Shown piece by piece: positions 33,325 through 34,718 of a stretch of 34,718 bases of DNA. The notes below the pieces were generated by a model that searched no databases, was not told the DNA's origin, and saw only the letters and a program-made list of their open reading frames with translations. Origin of the DNA: Thermoplasmatales archaeon (GTDB lineage: Archaea; Thermoplasmatota; E2; DHVEG-1); contig DAOVGR010000079.1 in assembly GCA_030672305.1 (NCBI GenBank), positions 1 through 34,718 of the forward strand, in the 5' to 3' direction. Position numbers and translations under genes: made by a program. The stretch's first letter is position 1. Each line of letters starts with the position of its first letter.

Positions 33325-34257
33325 TTAAAAAGCTACATCATCAAAACTAAACGGTTTTGAATTTGGTTCTGGTTCTGGTTTTGGTGGATTTTCTGTTTCA
33401 GGTGGGGATGAAGCTCCACCCATATTCAATACACCTTCTGCTTGTTGTTGATTTTGTTCAGTTGAAGTTGATCTGACTCCTTTTGACCAATTAAATTTTT
33501 CAATAAATTTCTCTTTAGTTTTTTGACTGACTTTCAAAATTTCAATAACATTTTCATCCGGAATTTGTTGACCAGATGTTAATATAAAAACATCTTTCAT
33601 ACCAAAACTAGAGGGTGCCTCACCTACAGTAAGTTTGGTTACAAATCGTTTGTTATTTACATTTGCTTTTTCAAATTTTGTAGTTCTTTCTGTGACAGGT
33701 GTAAAAATTGGTGTAAGATCCTTTTTATACATATCACCTAAGTAATCAGATACGTTACTATACTTCATCCCTTTACCACGTATAAAAACAAAAATAGGTG
33801 TTTTCTTTTCTGATAAAATTGGTTTACCAGCTGCATCACAGTAAATTCCAGCTACCAGAATTTGAGATCTACATTCTTTACAAAATTCTACTACAGCTCT
33901 TTCAGATGAATTTATCGGGCATTGTCTTTGACCTTCATCTGCAGTTTTTGTAGTTCCAAACCAAGGAGCATCTCCATCTTTATATGAAAAACATTCTGTA
34001 ATTTCTCCTCTAGGGCCTTGTTTAACCTTTGCAAGTATTTCTTTGACATGAATAATAATCATATTAGCTTCTGTAAGATTATATTCAACCCCTCTGACTT
34101 GAATCTTTTTTGCTTCTTCAGTAATATTAATATGATTCACTCTGGATTGGCCAGCAATATAAACACTATGGAAAAATTCATCCTCTGGTTTCACTGGTTC
34201 TTTATTAACAACTCCTCCACCTTCAATGTCTGTGTAATCATCAATGCTTGGACTCAT
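33325..34257 (-). CDS. SSB-like DNA-binding protein with acidic tail
   Basis: A 310-aa protein. The end reads PFSFDDVAF after a proline-rich linker (NPPKPEPEPNSKP), very like the acidic, Phe-terminated tip of single-stranded DNA-binding proteins (DDDIPF), which recruits replication partners. Residues about 100-160 hold a Cys cluster (QRQCPINS, EFCKEC, GIYCDAAG) that could bind zinc, as gp32 does. The core is beta-rich and fits an OB-fold by pattern only. AGGAGG precedes the ATG. Role as the phage SSB is inferred from the tail and replication context; no OB motif is provable by eye. Confidence 0.6.
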   Translation of the reverse strand: MSPSIDDYTDIEGGGVVNKEPVKPEDEFFHSVYIAGQSRVNHINITEEAKKIQVRGVEYNLTEANMIIIHVKEILAKVKQGPRGEITECFSYKDGDAPWFGTTKTADEGQRQCPINSSERAVVEFCKECRSQILVAGIYCDAAGKPILSEKKTPIFVFIRGKGMKYSNVSDYLGDMYKKDLTPIFTPVTERTTKFEKANVNNKRFVTKLTVGEAPSSFGMKDVFILTSGQQIPDENVIEILKVSQKTKEKFIEKFNWSKGVRSTSTEQNQQQAEGVLNMGGASSPPETENPPKPEPEPNSKPFSFDDVAF

Positions 34258-34281
34258 GTAATGTTTCCTCCTTTTTTTGTT

Positions 34282-34718
34282 TTAATAATTTGATGCTAGG
34301 CACCAATTACTTTTATTTCGATCATTTGGTACAGTGATAATTGAAAAATCATAATTGAACCAACACCTCATATATTCGTTCATTAATTCCGAAGACATGT
34401 ACTGCCTAACTATGTCATAATTCGGCAGCTTTGTTAAGGATACATCCTCAACTGTTATTGGATTAACCTTTCTAACCTTCAAATCAGTTATTGGACCTTT
34501 AATTAATTTTGGGTGTGGGCAATATATTATAACTAATTTGTTTCCAATCATTCTAAATATTTCATTCTTGTAAAAATAAACATTTGTATCTAAATCAATA
34601 GCAACTCGATTTCCTGTTAATACTCTTTGAATAGAAGTATGTTGTCTACATAGTACTCCCAATTCTTTAGTTTTTTCTTTACATTGTTCACAGTCACTAT
34701 AATTTAATTTATATGTCA
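34282..34718 (-). CDS. Zinc-finger protein, N-terminus beyond window end
   Basis: The frame stays open to the last base of the window. A TTG at 34662 could be taken as start, but it has no ribosome site and coding clearly continues upstream, so the true start lies outside. The visible part contains a CxxC...CxxH zinc site (DCEQC, then LCRQH 11 residues on). The remainder is beta-rich with basic and aromatic residues, ending WCLASNY. No family recognised. It precedes the SSB-like gene and may be a DNA- or RNA-binding partner by its zinc finger. Confidence 0.7.
   Translation of the reverse strand, partial: TYKLNYSDCEQCKEKTKELGVLCRQHTSIQRVLTGNRVAIDLDTNVYFYKNEIFRMIGNKLVIIYCPHPKLIKGPITDLKVRKVNPITVEDVSLTKLPNYDIVRQYMSSELMNEYMRCWFNYDFSIITVPNDRNKSNWCLASNY

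Noticed and set aside
34282-34662. TTG at 34662 as a complete gene start
   Set aside because: No ribosome site precedes it, and the frame with a CxxC motif continues to the window end.
1-34718. tRNA genes or stop-codon reassignment
   Set aside because: No cloverleaf-like segment was seen in the short gaps, and TAA, TAG and TGA all appear to end genes at sensible places.

Overview
The window is a dense, AT-rich stretch of phage-like DNA. Every gene I can support lies on the minus strand, so transcription runs from high to low coordinates. Most neighbours abut or overlap by a few bases (ATGA or TAATG junctions) and nearly all have a purine-rich ribosome binding site (AGGAG or GGAGG). No gap reaches 300 bases. 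No tRNA, rRNA, CRISPR array, insertion sequence or virion structural gene was seen. The gene content fits the replication/transcription part of a large (jumbo-type) tailed phage: its own two-subunit RNA polymerase, a T4-like two-subunit type II topoisomerase, an SbcCD/gp46-gp47 pair, a UvsW-like helicase, an SSB-like protein and several small phage families (DUF6899, WYL_2/DUF2693, a short zinc-ribbon family). Low GC and strong Shine-Dalgarno sites suggest a Gram-positive host, which is inference. A large plasmid cannot be fully excluded because no capsid or tail gene lies in the window.

Layout in transcription order. (1) 34.7-30.5 kb: a zinc-finger protein cut by the window edge, an SSB-like protein with an acidic tail, a MoxR-type AAA+ ATPase paired with a VWA/HExxH protein, and a 52-aa membrane protein. 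(2) 30.5-22.7 kb: topoisomerase subunit B, a DNA methyltransferase carrying an apparently inactivated nuclease domain, a second methyltransferase, small phage proteins, topoisomerase subunit A and QueD. (3) 22.7-14.3 kb: UvsW-like helicase, five proteins sharing the N-terminal motif MKIKxDFVTNSSS (plus a 13-codon remnant), the Mre11/Rad50-like pair, a radical SAM enzyme and an Sm-like protein. (4) 14.3-7.2 kb: the most unusual region, a ubiquitin-like conjugation island. It holds an 851-aa protein with a possible E2-like domain, a JAMM protease, a ThiF/E1 protein, a SAP-ubiquitin-like fusion, a second divergent E1, and an E2 with a textbook HPN...C active site. (5) 7.2-1.5 kb: RNA polymerase beta' followed by beta, the reverse of the bacterial order. 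(6) 1.5-0 kb: two small proteins, the GTP cyclohydrolase FolE2 and a gene cut by the window start.

How the parts may work together: topoisomerase, SSB-like protein, helicase and Mre11/Rad50 form a replication-recombination kit. The polymerase would transcribe phage genes independently of the host enzyme. FolE2 and QueD are the first two steps toward 7-deazaguanine precursors, so modified guanines in DNA or tRNA are plausible if QueE, QueC and a transferase lie elsewhere. The ubiquitin-like island lies directly upstream of the polymerase genes in what looks like one transcription unit, so its substrates could be DNA-associated or transcription proteins. That last point is inference.
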